Assembly: GCA_964580455.1 (NCBI GenBank) | Contig: CAZOKO010000001.1 | Location: 1 to 64,000 of the forward strand | DNA: 64,000 nucleotides | Origin: CAZOKO01 sp964580455 | Lineage (GTDB): Bacteria; Desulfobacterota; WTBG01 | Reading direction: 5' to 3' | Shown: piece by piece, positions 1 through 9,831 of the stretch | Layout: each line of letters begins with the position of its first letter | Position numbering within the stretch: position 1 is the stretch's first letter | Position numbers and translations under genes: made by a program | Notes under the pieces: generated by a model | What the model saw: only the letters and a program-made list of their open reading frames with translations | Database searches by the model: none | Told to the model about the DNA's origin: nothing

Positions 1-64
1 TAATTTTTCTAATAGCTTCTTTTATCTTTTTGGCATTTGATTTAGGAATAGATTGTGAGGTCAT
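1..64 (-). CDS. Start of an unidentified gene running off the left edge
   Basis: A minus-strand reading frame opens at an ATG at 64 and stays open for 21 codons to the window edge. The visible residues are polar and lysine-rich, as in the N-terminus of a small DNA-binding or antitoxin protein, but there is too little to name a family. The ribosome binding site is weak (GAGAG a few bases upstream). This may be nothing more than a chance frame. Confidence 0.25.
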   Translation of the reverse strand, partial: MTSQSIPKSNAKKIKEAIRKI

Positions 65-131
65 ATTTGACTCTCATATATTAGTAGTTAACATTTTGTT
101 AACTTGCTGTCAATAGTTTTTGTTAATAAAG

Positions 132-1007
132 TCAAGTTTTGAGTTGAGTTACTGCATCTTTCAGTTTTTCAACCAGCTCATAACGATTGCCCCTGACCCC
201 TCCCAACTTCACAGCAGGTTTTACTTCACTTCCGTGAAAATCAGAGCCAGCGGTAACCAAAAGATTATACTCCTTTGCCAGTGAAAGAAAATGCTCTTCT
301 TCTTTTTCGCTATGGTAGCTTGAATAGACCTCCAGCCCAGACAATCCGCCCTCTACCAGCTTAAGGATAATCTCATCTCCCGTATCAGAAGGGTGTGCAA
401 GGATGGGAATAGCCCCCAGCTTCTTTATCTTTTTCATAACATAAAAGGTATCAACTGCTTCTAAAGGAACAAACGCAGATTTCCCTCCCCTCAAATAATC
501 AAGATAAAAATTGACATAAGGAGAATCAGAACGGTCCCCATCAATAAAACTCCTAATCCTCTTATCCCCCCTATTCTCTTCTCTGCTCCTGATTGCCTTA
601 AGAAAGGACATCCCTGTGGGAATCCTATCTCCTGAGAATTTCTTCACATCATCAGCGGAAAATACGAATCCCAGTTCATTCAATTTTTCTATCCTTTTTA
701 CTGCCTGTCTTTGTTTCTCCCTATTTATCTCTTCAAGCCAGTTATTAAGCTCCTCACTCTGATAATCGATAAAGTATGCTAACATATGGAGATCATATTC
801 CAGATAGAGGGTATTAAATTCGAGGCAGGGTATGAACTCAATGTCAAACTCCTCTGAAAGAGAAACACCCTCTCTGACACTACCTATCGAATTGTGATCA
901 GCGAAGGAGATGGCAGTGAGACCCACGTTCTTTGCCATAGTAAAAATCTCGCGGGGAGTGTGTTGACCATCCGAACTGGCTATGGTATGAATATGAAGGT
1001 CTATCAT
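132..1007 (-). CDS. PHP-domain phosphoesterase
   Basis: A 291-residue PHP (polymerase and histidinol phosphatase) family metal-dependent phosphoesterase. The N-terminus shows the metal-binding motif DLHIHT at residues 3-8, followed by ISFADHNS near residue 35. Later metal-ligand motifs are ILAHPSDTG and TAGSDFHG near the C-terminus, so all parts of the trinuclear site seem present. Relatives of this size include TrpH/YciV-type 3',5'-nucleoside bisphosphate phosphatases. A central charged insertion (roughly residues 110-165) is longer than in the smallest members. The start is ATG with a short AAGG ribosome binding site. The exact substrate cannot be read from sequence. It is divergent from the creatininase gene. 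Confidence 0.85.
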   Translation of the reverse strand: MIDLHIHTIASSDGQHTPREIFTMAKNVGLTAISFADHNSIGSVREGVSLSEEFDIEFIPCLEFNTLYLEYDLHMLAYFIDYQSEELNNWLEEINREKQRQAVKRIEKLNELGFVFSADDVKKFSGDRIPTGMSFLKAIRSREENRGDKRIRSFIDGDRSDSPYVNFYLDYLRGGKSAFVPLEAVDTFYVMKKIKKLGAIPILAHPSDTGDEIILKLVEGGLSGLEVYSSYHSEKEEEHFLSLAKEYNLLVTAGSDFHGSEVKPAVKLGGVRGNRYELVEKLKDAVTQLKT

Positions 1008-1099
1008 GCTTTACCTTGAGTTATTGTGCTTTAAACTATCATAATTAAAGTCTTTTGCGTTGTCCACATTAAAATACCACAATTCTTTATGGAGGTATT

Positions 1100-1822
1100 A
1101 TGATTTTAGAAGAAATCAGCATGAAGGAATTTGAGAAAAAGGCAAAGAAAATTAAAACGGTGATTATTCCCGTAGGGTCACTTGAGGCCCATGGCCCCCA
1201 CCTACCGCTGGGCACCGACACCATAGAGGTCTATGAGATAACAAAAAAGGTTTCGCAATCAGTGGATGTTTTTGTTGCACCACCGCTATTTTATGGAGTT
1301 TGCCGCAGCACCAGCAAACACCCCGGCACAGTGGGAATAACAGGGCACACCATAAGGAACCTGATAAAGGATATCGTAAAAAGCCTGTATACCAATAGCT
1401 TAAAAAGGTTTATTATCATCTCAGGGCATGCAAGCGCACTTCATCTCTCTGCCCTGCAGGAGGCAGGTGAAGCACTGTTAGAAGAGCTTCCAGGTGATGT
1501 AAATATTGCCGTAGTATCCGCGTATGCTCTGGCTCAAGAAGCAGCAGGTGAGATTTGTGAAACAGAGGATGACTCTCACGCCGGAGAGATCGAAACCTCA
1601 CTTGTTCTTCATTTAAAACCCCATTTGGTTAAAGGAAGGGCGAAGGAAGAATACCCCCATTTCCCTCATCCTTTCCTGACAAGGAACAAGAGGAAATACT
1701 GGGAAAATGCCGTGTGGGGGAATCCTAACAAAGCCAGTGCCAAAAAAGGCGAGTTAATAAGTAAGCTGCTCGTTAAAAAAATCAGTGAACTGGTTAGAGA
1801 AATTGAAAAATTTAAGGAATGA
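1100..1822 (+). CDS. Creatininase-family amidohydrolase
   Basis: A 240-residue protein of the creatininase/ArfB/mycofactocin MftE-like superfamily of metal-dependent amidohydrolases. Visible motifs are PVGSLEAHGPHLPLGTD at about residues 24-40, which supplies the Glu, His and Asp metal ligands, and DDSHAGEIETS near residue 157. The usual NGHGGN motif is changed here to SGHASA, so the substrate or activity may differ from true creatininase. The start is ATG behind a good GGAGG ribosome binding site. It stands alone, divergent from the PHP gene, and ends within the start of a palindromic repeat. Substrate unknown. Confidence 0.82.
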   Translation: MILEEISMKEFEKKAKKIKTVIIPVGSLEAHGPHLPLGTDTIEVYEITKKVSQSVDVFVAPPLFYGVCRSTSKHPGTVGITGHTIRNLIKDIVKSLYTNSLKRFIIISGHASALHLSALQEAGEALLEELPGDVNIAVVSAYALAQEAAGEICETEDDSHAGEIETSLVLHLKPHLVKGRAKEEYPHFPHPFLTRNKRKYWENAVWGNPNKASAKKGELISKLLVKKISELVREIEKFKE

Positions 1823-1946
1823 CGGCTTTGCAAAAAGTCCATCTGCTGCGTTGCACTTCATCGTTAGTCATTCCGACGTACTACTAAGTACGCCTCATTC
1901 CTAAAGATTCGCGCGCCTTGCATCTGAACCTTTTTGCTTTGCCGTT
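1821..1946. repeat. ~125-bp imperfect palindromic repeat (REP-like)
   Basis: A long inverted repeat: the left arm begins GACGGCTTTGCAAAAAGTCC and the right arm is its near complement ending in CTTTTTGCTTTGCCGT. A smaller palindrome, GACGTACT-ACTA-AGTACGCC, sits in the centre at 1875-1894. It begins at the stop codon of the creatininase gene. The same kind of element is, from memory, dispersed in deltaproteobacterial and related genomes. It could fold as a transcript terminator or be a REP-like element. Confidence 0.7.
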
Positions 1947-2031
1947 TATATTTTGACTTCCTACAATATCGTCATTTTTTAATTGCTTATTTCTAAAAAT
2001 TTATATAACATATGAATTTTTGATTTATATT

Positions 2032-2955
2032 ATGGAACTGGACACTTTAATAGAAAGATTTAGACAGTATATTAGTATAGAGAAAAATCTCTCGCTTCAT
2101 ACACAGCGCAATTACTTAAGTGATCTATACCAATTTAAGGATTTCTTAGAAAGAGAGTATCCCAAAACAGGTATCGAAACAATTGATAACATGATCATCC
2201 GATCATACCTTGGCTCTCTCTATAAAAAGAACAGGAAATCTTCTATTGCCAGGAAACTGGCATCGTTGAGAACCTTTTTCAAATTTCTATTGCGGGCAGG
2301 GATCCTAAAGGAAAATCCGGCTTCTATAGTTTCTACCCCTCGATTGGAAAAGCACGTTCCCAGTTTTCTAACCATTGACGAGATGTTCGCTCTGCTTAAT
2401 ATCCCGGATGAGACTAAACTGGCAGGCATTAGAGACAAGGCTATCCTGGAAATCCTCTACTCAAGCGGATTGAGAGTCTCTGAACTCGTAGAGATGAATG
2501 AAGATGACCTTGATCTCAACCTTGGTATCATCAAGGTTATGGGAAAGGGAAAAAAAGAGAGGATCGTTCCCATCGGCAGTAAGGCTATAGAGGCATTAAA
2601 CAACTATTTAAACAGTAAAAAGAGGTTAAGCAAACATCCACTTCCTTCCTCGTTAAATCCACCTCTACTTTTAAACCAGCGAGGAGGAAGACTGACGACC
2701 CGAAGTGTAGCCAGGATTATCAACCGATATATTGAACAATGTGGTCTGTTAAAAAACATCAGCCCCCATTCCTTAAGGCATACATTCGCCACCCATATGT
2801 TAGACGCCGGGGCGGATTTGAGAGCTATACAAGAACTTTTAGGGCATGTAAGCCTGTCTACTACTCAGAAGTACACCCATGTGAGCATCAGCAAATTGAT
2901 GGAAGTATATGATAATGCCCATCCTAAGAGTAGAGTAAAGGTGCATGATGCATGA
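2032..2955 (+). CDS. xerC: Tyrosine recombinase XerC/XerD-like
   Basis: A 307-residue tyrosine recombinase. The N-terminal SAM-like core-binding domain spans about residues 1-90 and the catalytic domain about 105-300. Catalytic residues are visible: Arg in SGLRVSEL, Lys in GKGKKER, His-x-x-Arg in HSLRHTFATH, His in LGHVSLSTTQ and the nucleophile Tyr in QKYTHV. The length is typical for XerC/XerD, which resolve chromosome dimers at dif. The position just upstream of hslV matches xerC in several proteobacteria, but XerC and XerD cannot be separated with certainty here. I chose the ATG at 2032; a TTG four codons upstream is less likely. The 3' end runs into a GCATGATGCATGA-type repeat. Confidence 0.88.
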   Translation: MELDTLIERFRQYISIEKNLSLHTQRNYLSDLYQFKDFLEREYPKTGIETIDNMIIRSYLGSLYKKNRKSSIARKLASLRTFFKFLLRAGILKENPASIVSTPRLEKHVPSFLTIDEMFALLNIPDETKLAGIRDKAILEILYSSGLRVSELVEMNEDDLDLNLGIIKVMGKGKKERIVPIGSKAIEALNNYLNSKKRLSKHPLPSSLNPPLLLNQRGGRLTTRSVARIINRYIEQCGLLKNISPHSLRHTFATHMLDAGADLRAIQELLGHVSLSTTQKYTHVSISKLMEVYDNAHPKSRVKVHDA

Positions 2956-3305
2956 CGATGCTAGATACTTACTGGATTCTGGATACTGGATAACAGAATT
3001 CAGGTATTGAGGTGAGGGATTCAGGAATTTAGGAATTAATTAATGTTGCGGGTTACGAGTTAAGGAGAATTTGTGTTAAATACTTTTATTCCCCTTCGTG
3101 TTTCTTCGTGGCCTTCGTGGTTTCGGGTTGTGGAGTTAAAATACTATATACTTAGATCTAAAATTTGATAGTCCCCCTTTGATAAAGGAAGATGTGGGGT
3201 TTTCTAAAGGGGGGAATAGCAAGTTATATAATTACGAGAACGAAAAGTTTATTTAACTTTAGACACTTTATCTCACTTAAAACTGGCATCCAATTTGGAG
3301 GTTAG
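2956..3305. repeat. 350-bp intergenic stretch made of small repeat families
   Basis: No gene is seen. The stretch holds several short repeats that recur elsewhere in the window. There are tandem CTGGAT/ACTGGATA units (about 2965-3000). A CTTCGTG/GCCTTCGTGG block lies at about 3097-3125. An inverted pair of CCCCCTTT and AAAGGGGG lies at 3172-3214, of the type seen again at 15029. The hslV ribosome binding site GGAGG lies at the right end. No clear promoter could be chosen. Confidence 0.6.
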
Positions 3306-3848
3306 ATGGCAAGGGAAAATATGATTAAAGGCACAACTATTATTGCTGTTCGACATAAAGGGAAAGTGGCAATAGGTGGAGATGGGCAGGTAACCTTCGG
3401 CAACAACATACTAAAACAGAAAGCAAACAAGATCAGGAAATTATATAATAACAATGTACTGGCCGGTTTCGCCGGAGCCACCGCAGATGCCTTCACCCTT
3501 TTTGAAAGGTTTGAGGGAAAGCTGGAACAGCACAACGGTAACCTGTTAAGGTCTGCTGTAGAATTGGCAAAAGACTGGCGCACTGATCGGATGCTTCGAA
3601 AACTGGAAGCCCTGCTTATCGTCGTTAACAAAGAGCATTCCCTGATTGTCTCAGGCAACGGTGATGTAGTAGAGCCTGATGATGGAATCACTGCTATTGG
3701 TTCCGGCGGTTCCTTCGCCCTTGCAGCCGCCAGGGCATTAGTTAAACACTCTGATCTGGATATCAAAACCATCGTTGAAGAATCAATGAAGATCGCTTCT
3801 GAAATCTGCATTTATACTAACGACAAAATAATTGTTGAAGAACTATAA
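3306..3848 (+). CDS. hslV: ATP-dependent protease subunit HslV
   Basis: The 180-residue peptidase subunit of the HslUV (ClpYQ) two-component proteasome-like protease. The conserved block [10 protein letters not shown] contains the catalytic N-terminal Thr that is exposed after removal of the leader. [20 protein letters not shown] and the C-terminal ICIYTNDKI motif are typical of HslV. The length is normal. The start ATG has GGAGG seven bases upstream. hslU follows after 28 bases, so the two are co-transcribed. Confidence 0.97.
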   Translation: MARENMIKGTTIIAVRHKGKVAIGGDGQVTFGNNILKQKANKIRKLYNNNVLAGFAGATADAFTLFERFEGKLEQHNGNLLRSAVELAKDWRTDRMLRKLEALLIVVNKEHSLIVSGNGDVVEPDDGITAIGSGGSFALAAARALVKHSDLDIKTIVEESMKIASEICIYTNDKIIVEEL

Positions 3849-3876
3849 TGCGTCACATCAAAACAAGAGAAAACCT

Positions 3877-5250
3877 ATGAAAAGTTTAACACCAAAGGAA
3901 ATCGTATCCGAATTGAACAAGTATATTATAGGTCAGCATAATGCTAAAAGGGCAGTTGCTATTGCCCTGAGAAACAGATGGAGACGCCAGAATGTCTCCG
4001 ATGATCTAAAGGATGAGATTGCCCCCAAAAACATCATTATGATTGGTCCCACTGGTGTGGGTAAGACAGAGATATCCCGAAGATTAGCCAACCTCTCACA
4101 GTCTCCTTTTTTAAAGATTGAGGCTTCTAAATTCACGGAAGTTGGTTATGTAGGCCGAGATGTTGAATCGATGGTGCGGGATTTAACTGATCTTGCTGTT
4201 AACCAGATAAAGGCTGAAGAAGCAGAAAAGGTTCAGGTCAAGGCTAAAGAAATCGCGGAGGAACGTATCCTTGATCTTCTGCTTCCACCCCGACGAGAGG
4301 AGAAGAGGAGCTACAATGAATCATCTCCAGAAAAACCCCTCGAGCTGGTAAAAAAAGAGCAGGAGCAAGAGAATACCACCAGAGAGAAGCTCCGCAAACT
4401 TTTAAAAGAGCACAAATTGGACGAAAGGATGGTCGAGCTTGAAACCACTCAAAGGACCGTTCCCATTGTTGAAATCTTTTCAGCCGCCGGCATGGAGGAA
4501 ATGGATATCAATGTTAAAGATATGTTCGGTAACCTCTTTCCCAAAAAGACGCAAAAGAGAAAGGCAAAAATCTCAGAGGCGTTAGAGATCATTGCCCAGG
4601 AGGAAGCCCAACGGTTAATTGACATGGACAAGGTTACTAAACAAGCCATCGAAAGAGTCGAACAGTCTGGAATTATCTTCTTAGACGAGATTGATAAGAT
4701 CGTGGGAAAAGATAGTGCTCATGGTCCTGATGTCTCACGAGAAGGGGTACAGCGAGATTTGCTGCCTATCGTAGAGGGCTGTACTGTCACTACCAAATAC
4801 GGAATGGTAAAAACCGATCATGTTTTATTCGTTGCCTCAGGAGCATTCTACAGCTCAAAGCCATCAGATTTAATACCGGAGCTGCAAGGAAGATTTCCCA
4901 TACGGGTGGAATTGGAATCACTGGGCAAAGAGGAATTTATCCGAATTCTAACCGAGCCTCAAAACGCATTAATCAAACAATACAGGGCATTAATGGAAAC
5001 GGAAGGAATTGAGTTGGTCTTTGGAGATGACGCCATAGCGGAAATTGCCGAAATTGCAACCATCGTCAATGAAAGAACTGAAAATATCGGGGCACGCAGG
5101 CTCCATACCATTATGGAAAAACTCTTAGATGAACTCTCATTTGATGCACCCGATTTAGAAAAGAAAGCGTTTACTATTGATGCTAACTACGTAAAGGGAA
5201 AATTGAGCAGTCTGGCCAAAGATGAAGACTTAAGCCGCTACATACTCTAA
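3877..5250 (+). CDS. hslU: HslU, ATPase subunit of the HslUV protease
   Basis: A 457-residue AAA+ unfoldase that feeds substrates to HslV. The Walker A motif [12 protein letters not shown] and Walker B motif IIFLDEIDK are intact. The intermediate I-domain lies between about residues 110 and 235. The C-terminal sensor region [13 protein letters not shown] and the terminal residues DLSRYIL, which dock into HslV, are present. The start is placed at the ATG of MKSLTPKEI, the family's usual N-terminus; 15 extra in-frame codons upstream overlap hslV and are unlikely to be used. Confidence 0.96.
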   Translation: MKSLTPKEIVSELNKYIIGQHNAKRAVAIALRNRWRRQNVSDDLKDEIAPKNIIMIGPTGVGKTEISRRLANLSQSPFLKIEASKFTEVGYVGRDVESMVRDLTDLAVNQIKAEEAEKVQVKAKEIAEERILDLLLPPRREEKRSYNESSPEKPLELVKKEQEQENTTREKLRKLLKEHKLDERMVELETTQRTVPIVEIFSAAGMEEMDINVKDMFGNLFPKKTQKRKAKISEALEIIAQEEAQRLIDMDKVTKQAIERVEQSGIIFLDEIDKIVGKDSAHGPDVSREGVQRDLLPIVEGCTVTTKYGMVKTDHVLFVASGAFYSSKPSDLIPELQGRFPIRVELESLGKEEFIRILTEPQNALIKQYRALMETEGIELVFGDDAIAEIAEIATIVNERTENIGARRLHTIMEKLLDELSFDAPDLEKKAFTIDANYVKGKLSSLAKDEDLSRYIL

Positions 5251-5257
5251 TGGGATT

Positions 5258-5335
5258 AAAAAACCACAGAGAACGCAGAGGTAAAAATATTTAATGGATG
5301 TCATTTCTCTGCGAGCTCTTTGGTTAATCATACCC
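5258..5335. repeat. Inverted pair of CCACAGAG-type repeats between hslU and argB
   Basis: AACCACAGAGAACGCAGAGG and, about 35 bases on, its near complement TTTCTCTGCGAGCTCTTTGGTT face each other and can form a long imperfect hairpin. It belongs to the common ACCACAGAG-type dispersed intergenic repeat. It could affect transcript stability between the protease and arginine genes, but no terminator T-tract follows. Confidence 0.55.
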
Positions 5336-5349
5336 CGGGAGCTACTCTA

Positions 5350-6231
5350 ATGCAAAAGTTAATTGATAAAGCCACTGTCTTGATGGAGGCACTACCCTAT
5401 ATTCGCCGTTTCTATCAGAAGACTATCGTCATCAAGTATGGTGGCCATGCCATGATAGAAAAGGAATTGAAAAAAGATTTCGCCATGGATATCACTCTGA
5501 TGAATTATATTGGATTAAATCCAGTAGTGGTTCATGGCGGAGGCCCCCAGATAGAAGACGTATTAAAAAAGATGGGGAAATCTTCGAAATTCATCGAGGG
5601 CTTAAGAGTAACCGACGAAGAAATCATGGAAGTCGTTGAAATGGTTCTGGTGGGGAAAGTCAACAAGGAAATCGTCAGCTTAATCAACCTGCAGGGTGGA
5701 AAAGCTGTGGGGCTAAGCGGTCAAGATGGACATTTAATTACCGCAAAAAAACTAAGACTTTCGTCTTTGCGCTCCAAAAACAATCGCCACAAAATCAAAG
5801 ACATGGGATTGGTAGGGAAAGTAGAATCCGTAAATCCTCATGTCATTGAGACACTGGATCGAAGTAAGTTTATTCCAATTATCGCTCCCATTGGCACTGG
5901 GAAAGATGGGGAAACCTATAACATCAATGCAGATATGGTAGCAGGGGAAATTGCTTCTGCCCTTAAAGCAGAAAAATTGATTCTCTTAACCGATACCGAA
6001 GGGGTATTAGATAAAAAAGGAAATCTTATCTCATCCATGAATGAAAAGAAAGCAAGGACCTTTATAAAGAAGGGACAGATTTCAGGAGGAATGATCCCCA
6101 AGGTTAACTGCTGTTTACAGGCTTTAAAAGAAGGTGTAGCAAAAGCCCATATTATTGATGGGAGAATCAAACATGCCATCCTGCTGGAAATATTCACCGA
6201 TGTGGGTATCGGCACTCAAATTACAGGATAG
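5350..6231 (+). CDS. argB: Acetylglutamate kinase
   Basis: A 293-residue N-acetyl-L-glutamate kinase, the second step of arginine synthesis. The conserved lysine-containing motif VIKYGGHAM is near residue 30, the substrate-binding motif VVHGGGPQI near residue 64, and the C-terminal kinase motif [10 protein letters not shown] is present. [14 protein letters not shown] also fits the amino-acid kinase family. The ATG at 5350 is supported by GGGAG eight bases upstream and gives the usual MQKLIDKA N-terminus. An upstream in-frame start lies inside a repeat. argD follows after three bases. Confidence 0.95.
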   Translation: MQKLIDKATVLMEALPYIRRFYQKTIVIKYGGHAMIEKELKKDFAMDITLMNYIGLNPVVVHGGGPQIEDVLKKMGKSSKFIEGLRVTDEEIMEVVEMVLVGKVNKEIVSLINLQGGKAVGLSGQDGHLITAKKLRLSSLRSKNNRHKIKDMGLVGKVESVNPHVIETLDRSKFIPIIAPIGTGKDGETYNINADMVAGEIASALKAEKLILLTDTEGVLDKKGNLISSMNEKKARTFIKKGQISGGMIPKVNCCLQALKEGVAKAHIIDGRIKHAILLEIFTDVGIGTQITG

Positions 6232-6234
6232 ATT

Positions 6235-7449
6235 ATGAACAAAACATCCATGAAGGCCTTAATCGATAAAGCAGAACAGTACATCTTTCCCACCTATACT
6301 CGCTCACCTGTAGTCCTCACCAAAGGTGAAGGGATGAGAGTATGGGATAGTGAGGGGAAGGAATACCTGGATTTTGCGTCAGGGATTGCGGTCCTAAATG
6401 TAGGACATCTTCATCCCCGCGTTGTTGAAGCCATCCACAAGCAAAGCAAGACGCTCATGCACGTTTCCAACCTTTACTACAGCGAACCTCAGATCAAACT
6501 GGCAGAGCTGCTGGTAAAGCATTCTTTTGCGGATAAAGTTTTTTTCTGCAACAGTGGAGCAGAAGCCAACGAAGCTGCAATAAAGCTGGCGCGCAAAGTC
6601 AAAAAGGATAAAGGGGAAAGCACCCGTTATGAAATTATTACCATGGAGAATAGTTTTCATGGAAGAACCATGGCAACACTCTCTGCTACCGGACAAAAAA
6701 AGTTTCATCACGGTTTTGAACCTCTCCTTGATGGTTTCACCTATGTCCCCTTCAATAATTCAAAGGCGGTTTTTGATGCAATCACTGACACAACCTGTGC
6801 CGTGATGGTAGAGCCAATTCAGGGAGAAGGCGGTGTAAACTGCCCTTCTCCTGATTATCTAAAAAAGCTAAGAGACATTTGTGATCAACATGGACTGCTT
6901 CTCATCTTTGATGAAGTCCAGGTAGGGATGGGCAGAACAGGAAAGCTATTTGCCTATCAGCATTATGGGGTTGAACCAGACATCATGACCCTGGCTAAAG
7001 CCATGGCCGGGGGTATGCCTGTTGGAGCTATGCTGGCAAAGGAAGAGATTGCTTCAAGCTTTTCCCGGGGTACTCACGCCTCCACCTTCGGAGGGAACCC
7101 TCTCTCAAGCGCCGCTGGAATAGCCACTATGGAAGCTCTAATTCAGGACAAAATCCTGGAGAACTGTCAGGAAATGGGGGAATACTTCTACTCAAAGTTG
7201 TTATCCCTCAAAGAAAAACACTCCTTTATTAAAAAAGTGAAAGGGAAAGGACTCATCCTGGGAATAGAATTATCCTTTGAATGTTCAGAAATAGCGACGG
7301 AGTGTTTGAAGAGAGGGCTTCTGATTATTTGTACCATGGGAAATATACTCCGCTTCCTCCCCCCACTGATCATCACGAAAAAGGAAATTGACATTCTGAT
7401 TAAAACTTTAGATGAACTTTTTGAACAAACGTCCATTCCAACTTTATGA
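6235..7449 (+). CDS. argD: Acetylornithine aminotransferase
   Basis: A 404-residue class III pyridoxal-phosphate aminotransferase. Motifs are FCNSGAEANEAAIKLAR, SFHGRTMATLSATGQ, LIFDEVQVGMGRTGKLF and TLAKAMAGGMP, which contains the PLP-binding lysine; HASTFGGNPL follows. Its position between argB and argF points to N-acetylornithine aminotransferase; such enzymes often also serve N-succinyl-diaminopimelate transamination, and lysine genes lie downstream. It overlaps argF by four bases (ATGA), indicating translational coupling. Confidence 0.95.
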   Translation: MNKTSMKALIDKAEQYIFPTYTRSPVVLTKGEGMRVWDSEGKEYLDFASGIAVLNVGHLHPRVVEAIHKQSKTLMHVSNLYYSEPQIKLAELLVKHSFADKVFFCNSGAEANEAAIKLARKVKKDKGESTRYEIITMENSFHGRTMATLSATGQKKFHHGFEPLLDGFTYVPFNNSKAVFDAITDTTCAVMVEPIQGEGGVNCPSPDYLKKLRDICDQHGLLLIFDEVQVGMGRTGKLFAYQHYGVEPDIMTLAKAMAGGMPVGAMLAKEEIASSFSRGTHASTFGGNPLSSAAGIATMEALIQDKILENCQEMGEYFYSKLLSLKEKHSFIKKVKGKGLILGIELSFECSEIATECLKRGLLIICTMGNILRFLPPLIITKKEIDILIKTLDELFEQTSIPTL

Positions 7450-8357
7450 AAAAATATCTTATAAGTATCAATTCCTTAAGCAAGCAGGAAATTGAAGAGC
7501 TGATTTTCTCTGCCATCAATTTGAAGGAAAAGCAGAAAGCAGGTGAACCCTACCAGCCTTTAAAAGGAAAAACACTGGGAATGCTCTTTGAGAAACCTTC
7601 TACTAGAACCCGGATTTCTTTTGAAGTAGGAATGCTGCAGCTGGGGGGTCATGCCCTCTATATGAGCTGGAGAGATACGCAACTGGGTAGAGAAGAATCT
7701 CTTGAGGATACAGCTCAAGTCCTCTCCAGATATCTAGACGCTATTGTAATCAGGACTTTCTCTCAGAATACCGTTGAGATAATTGCTCAACATGCAGCTA
7801 TCCCTGTTATCAATGGTCTTACAGATCTGCTTCATCCCTGCCAGATATTGAGTGACATCATGACCATTGTAGAAATGAAAGGGGAATTTAAGAAACAAAA
7901 AATCTCTTATATAGGAGATGGTAATAACATTGCCAATTCCTGGATAAATGCTTCCCTCAAACTGGGATTTAACCTTCATTTAGCCTGTCCCAAAGGATAT
8001 GAACCAGATGGAAAGATAGTAGAAAAGGCCCGGATTGATGCCCCATCACAGATAAAGCTCTCCTCTGACCCTTTTGAAGCTGCTAAAGATGCAGATATCA
8101 TCAACACCGATACCTGGGTAAGTATGGGACAAGAAAAGGAGCATAAAGAAAGAACAGAAGTTTTTAAAAATTATCAGATAAACAGTTCCTTACTTAAGGT
8201 GGCGAAGGAGGATGTTCTGGTTATGCACTGTTTACCTGCCCATCGAGGCGATGAGATTACTGATGAAGTAGCAGACGGCAAGCATTCAATCATCTTTGAT
8301 CAGGCTGAAAACCGCCTGCATATGCAGAAGGCTATACTCAAAATGTTACTTGCTTAA
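7446..8357 (+). CDS. argF: Ornithine carbamoyltransferase
   Basis: A 303-residue anabolic ornithine carbamoyltransferase that makes citrulline from ornithine and carbamoyl phosphate. The carbamoyl-phosphate motif STRTR is at about residues 54-58 ([12 protein letters not shown]), [10 protein letters not shown] is near residue 138, and the ornithine-side motif MHCLPAHRG is near residue 260. Length and motif order are normal. Its start overlaps the end of argD. argG follows after 23 bases with its own strong ribosome binding site. Confidence 0.96.
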   Translation: MKKYLISINSLSKQEIEELIFSAINLKEKQKAGEPYQPLKGKTLGMLFEKPSTRTRISFEVGMLQLGGHALYMSWRDTQLGREESLEDTAQVLSRYLDAIVIRTFSQNTVEIIAQHAAIPVINGLTDLLHPCQILSDIMTIVEMKGEFKKQKISYIGDGNNIANSWINASLKLGFNLHLACPKGYEPDGKIVEKARIDAPSQIKLSSDPFEAAKDADIINTDTWVSMGQEKEHKERTEVFKNYQINSSLLKVAKEDVLVMHCLPAHRGDEITDEVADGKHSIIFDQAENRLHMQKAILKMLLA

Positions 8358-8380
8358 AAACCAAAAGGAGAAGCAGATTA

Positions 8381-9586
8381 ATGGAGAAGATAAAAAAAGT
8401 AGTTCTGGCTTATTCTGGTGGCTTAGACACCTCAGTCATCCCCAGGTGGTTGATAGAAACCTACGGATGTGAGGTAATCGCATTCTCTGCTGATCTAGGA
8501 CAGGAAGATCCATTTAAAGCACTCAAGAAAAGAGCACTCAGCATTGGTATTAAAAAAGTATATATTGAAGATCTTAAGGAAGAGTTTGCAAACGATTTTG
8601 TTTTTCCTCTCTTAAGGGCTAACGCCATTTATGAGGGAAGCTATCTGTTAGGAACCGCCATTGCTCGGCCCCTTATTGCCAAAAAACAGATCGAAATTGC
8701 CCGCAAAGAAAAAGCTGATGCCGTATCCCATGGGGCAACAGGCAAGGGAAATGATCAGGTCCGTTTTGAACTCACCTACCTTTCCTTAAACCCCAGGATA
8801 AAGATTATTGCACCCTGGAGGCTCTGGCACCTCAATTCCAGACAATCTCTGATTGCCTATGCTAAAAGGCATAAGATCCCTGTAAAAGTCAGCACAAAAA
8901 AGCCTTACAGTACCGATCGCAATCTTCTCCACATAAGTTTTGAAGGAGGCATATTGGAGGATCCATGGAAAGAGCCAAGGGAAGATATGTTTGTACTCAC
9001 TGCTTCCCCTGAAAAGGCTCCACAAAAACCTACCTATATTGAAGTTGCTTATGATAAAGGGAATCCCGTAGCCATCAATAATAAACTTCTTTCCCCTGCC
9101 AGGCTTTTAGCAAGGCTTAATAAGCTGGGTGGAATTAATGGTATTGGTCGTGTTGATATGGTGGAAAACCGTTATGTGGGTATGAAATCCCGCGGCGTAT
9201 ACGAAACGCCAGGGGGTACTATTTTACACATGGCTCATCGGGCAATGGAATCTATCACCCTTGATCGTGAGGTCATGCATCTTAAAGATAGCTTCATCAC
9301 CAGATACGCAGAACTTGTTTACTATGGTTACTGGTTTTCTCCTGAAAGGGAGATTTTACAGCGAACGATTGATGAAACCCAGACAAATGTTACTGGCACT
9401 GTTCGACTGAAGCTCTACAAAGGAAACTGCCTAGTAGTTGGTAGAAAATCCCCCAAATCTCTCTATAGTCCGGATTATGCCACATTTGAAGAAGATACGG
9501 TTTATGACCAGAGTCTGGCTGAGGGCTTCATTCAGCTCAATGCCCTGAGACTTAAAATCAGGAATTCCTTGAGGAAGAAAAGATAA
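8381..9586 (+). CDS. argG: Argininosuccinate synthase
   Basis: A 401-residue argininosuccinate synthase that joins citrulline and aspartate using ATP. The PP-loop [11 protein letters not shown] is at residues 9-19. [16 protein letters not shown] and FTRYAEL-like C-terminal blocks ([18 protein letters not shown]) are characteristic. The start ATG follows an AAAAGGAGAAG ribosome binding site. argH, the next step, is not in this window even though it often follows argG; a lipoprotein gene takes that position. Confidence 0.96.
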   Translation: MEKIKKVVLAYSGGLDTSVIPRWLIETYGCEVIAFSADLGQEDPFKALKKRALSIGIKKVYIEDLKEEFANDFVFPLLRANAIYEGSYLLGTAIARPLIAKKQIEIARKEKADAVSHGATGKGNDQVRFELTYLSLNPRIKIIAPWRLWHLNSRQSLIAYAKRHKIPVKVSTKKPYSTDRNLLHISFEGGILEDPWKEPREDMFVLTASPEKAPQKPTYIEVAYDKGNPVAINNKLLSPARLLARLNKLGGINGIGRVDMVENRYVGMKSRGVYETPGGTILHMAHRAMESITLDREVMHLKDSFITRYAELVYYGYWFSPEREILQRTIDETQTNVTGTVRLKLYKGNCLVVGRKSPKSLYSPDYATFEEDTVYDQSLAEGFIQLNALRLKIRNSLRKKR

Positions 9587-9602
9587 GTAGTGCCTGAACG
9601 AA

Positions 9603-9800
9603 AAGTCATGTTCAGGCCAAATCCGAATATCTAAATCCGAAACCCGAAACAAATTCGAATATCAAATGACAAAATGACCTAAACTAAAACATTGGTAATA
9701 AGGTGTTTTTGTCATTGGTACATTTGTATTTTGGTTATTGTTTCGTATTTCGTGCTTCGTATTTCGAATTTTTGACCGAAAAAATGGGGTTTTCGGTCAA
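9603..9800. repeat. Long inverted-repeat region between argG and the lipoprotein gene
   Basis: A hairpin CCTGAAC/GTTCAGG lies at about 9605-9629. AT-rich runs of AAATCCGAA and AAATGACAAAATGACC face CGTATTTCG and TTTTGTCATTGG to form a large imperfect palindrome. An 11-bp hairpin TTGACCGAAAA / TTTTCGGTCAA closes the block at 9772-9800. Together they make a ~200-bp structured element of the ATCCGAAA/TTTCGTATTTCG type found between genes in several uncultured lineages. A terminator role is possible. Confidence 0.6.
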
Positions 9801-9831
9801 GCACTAGTTAGGGGGAATTTTTCAGAGATTC

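Noticed and set aside
3302..3811. 169-codon frame on the minus strand opposite hslV
   Set aside because: It is antisense to a complete, highly conserved hslV gene with a good ribosome binding site; its product has no recognisable family and is a shadow frame.
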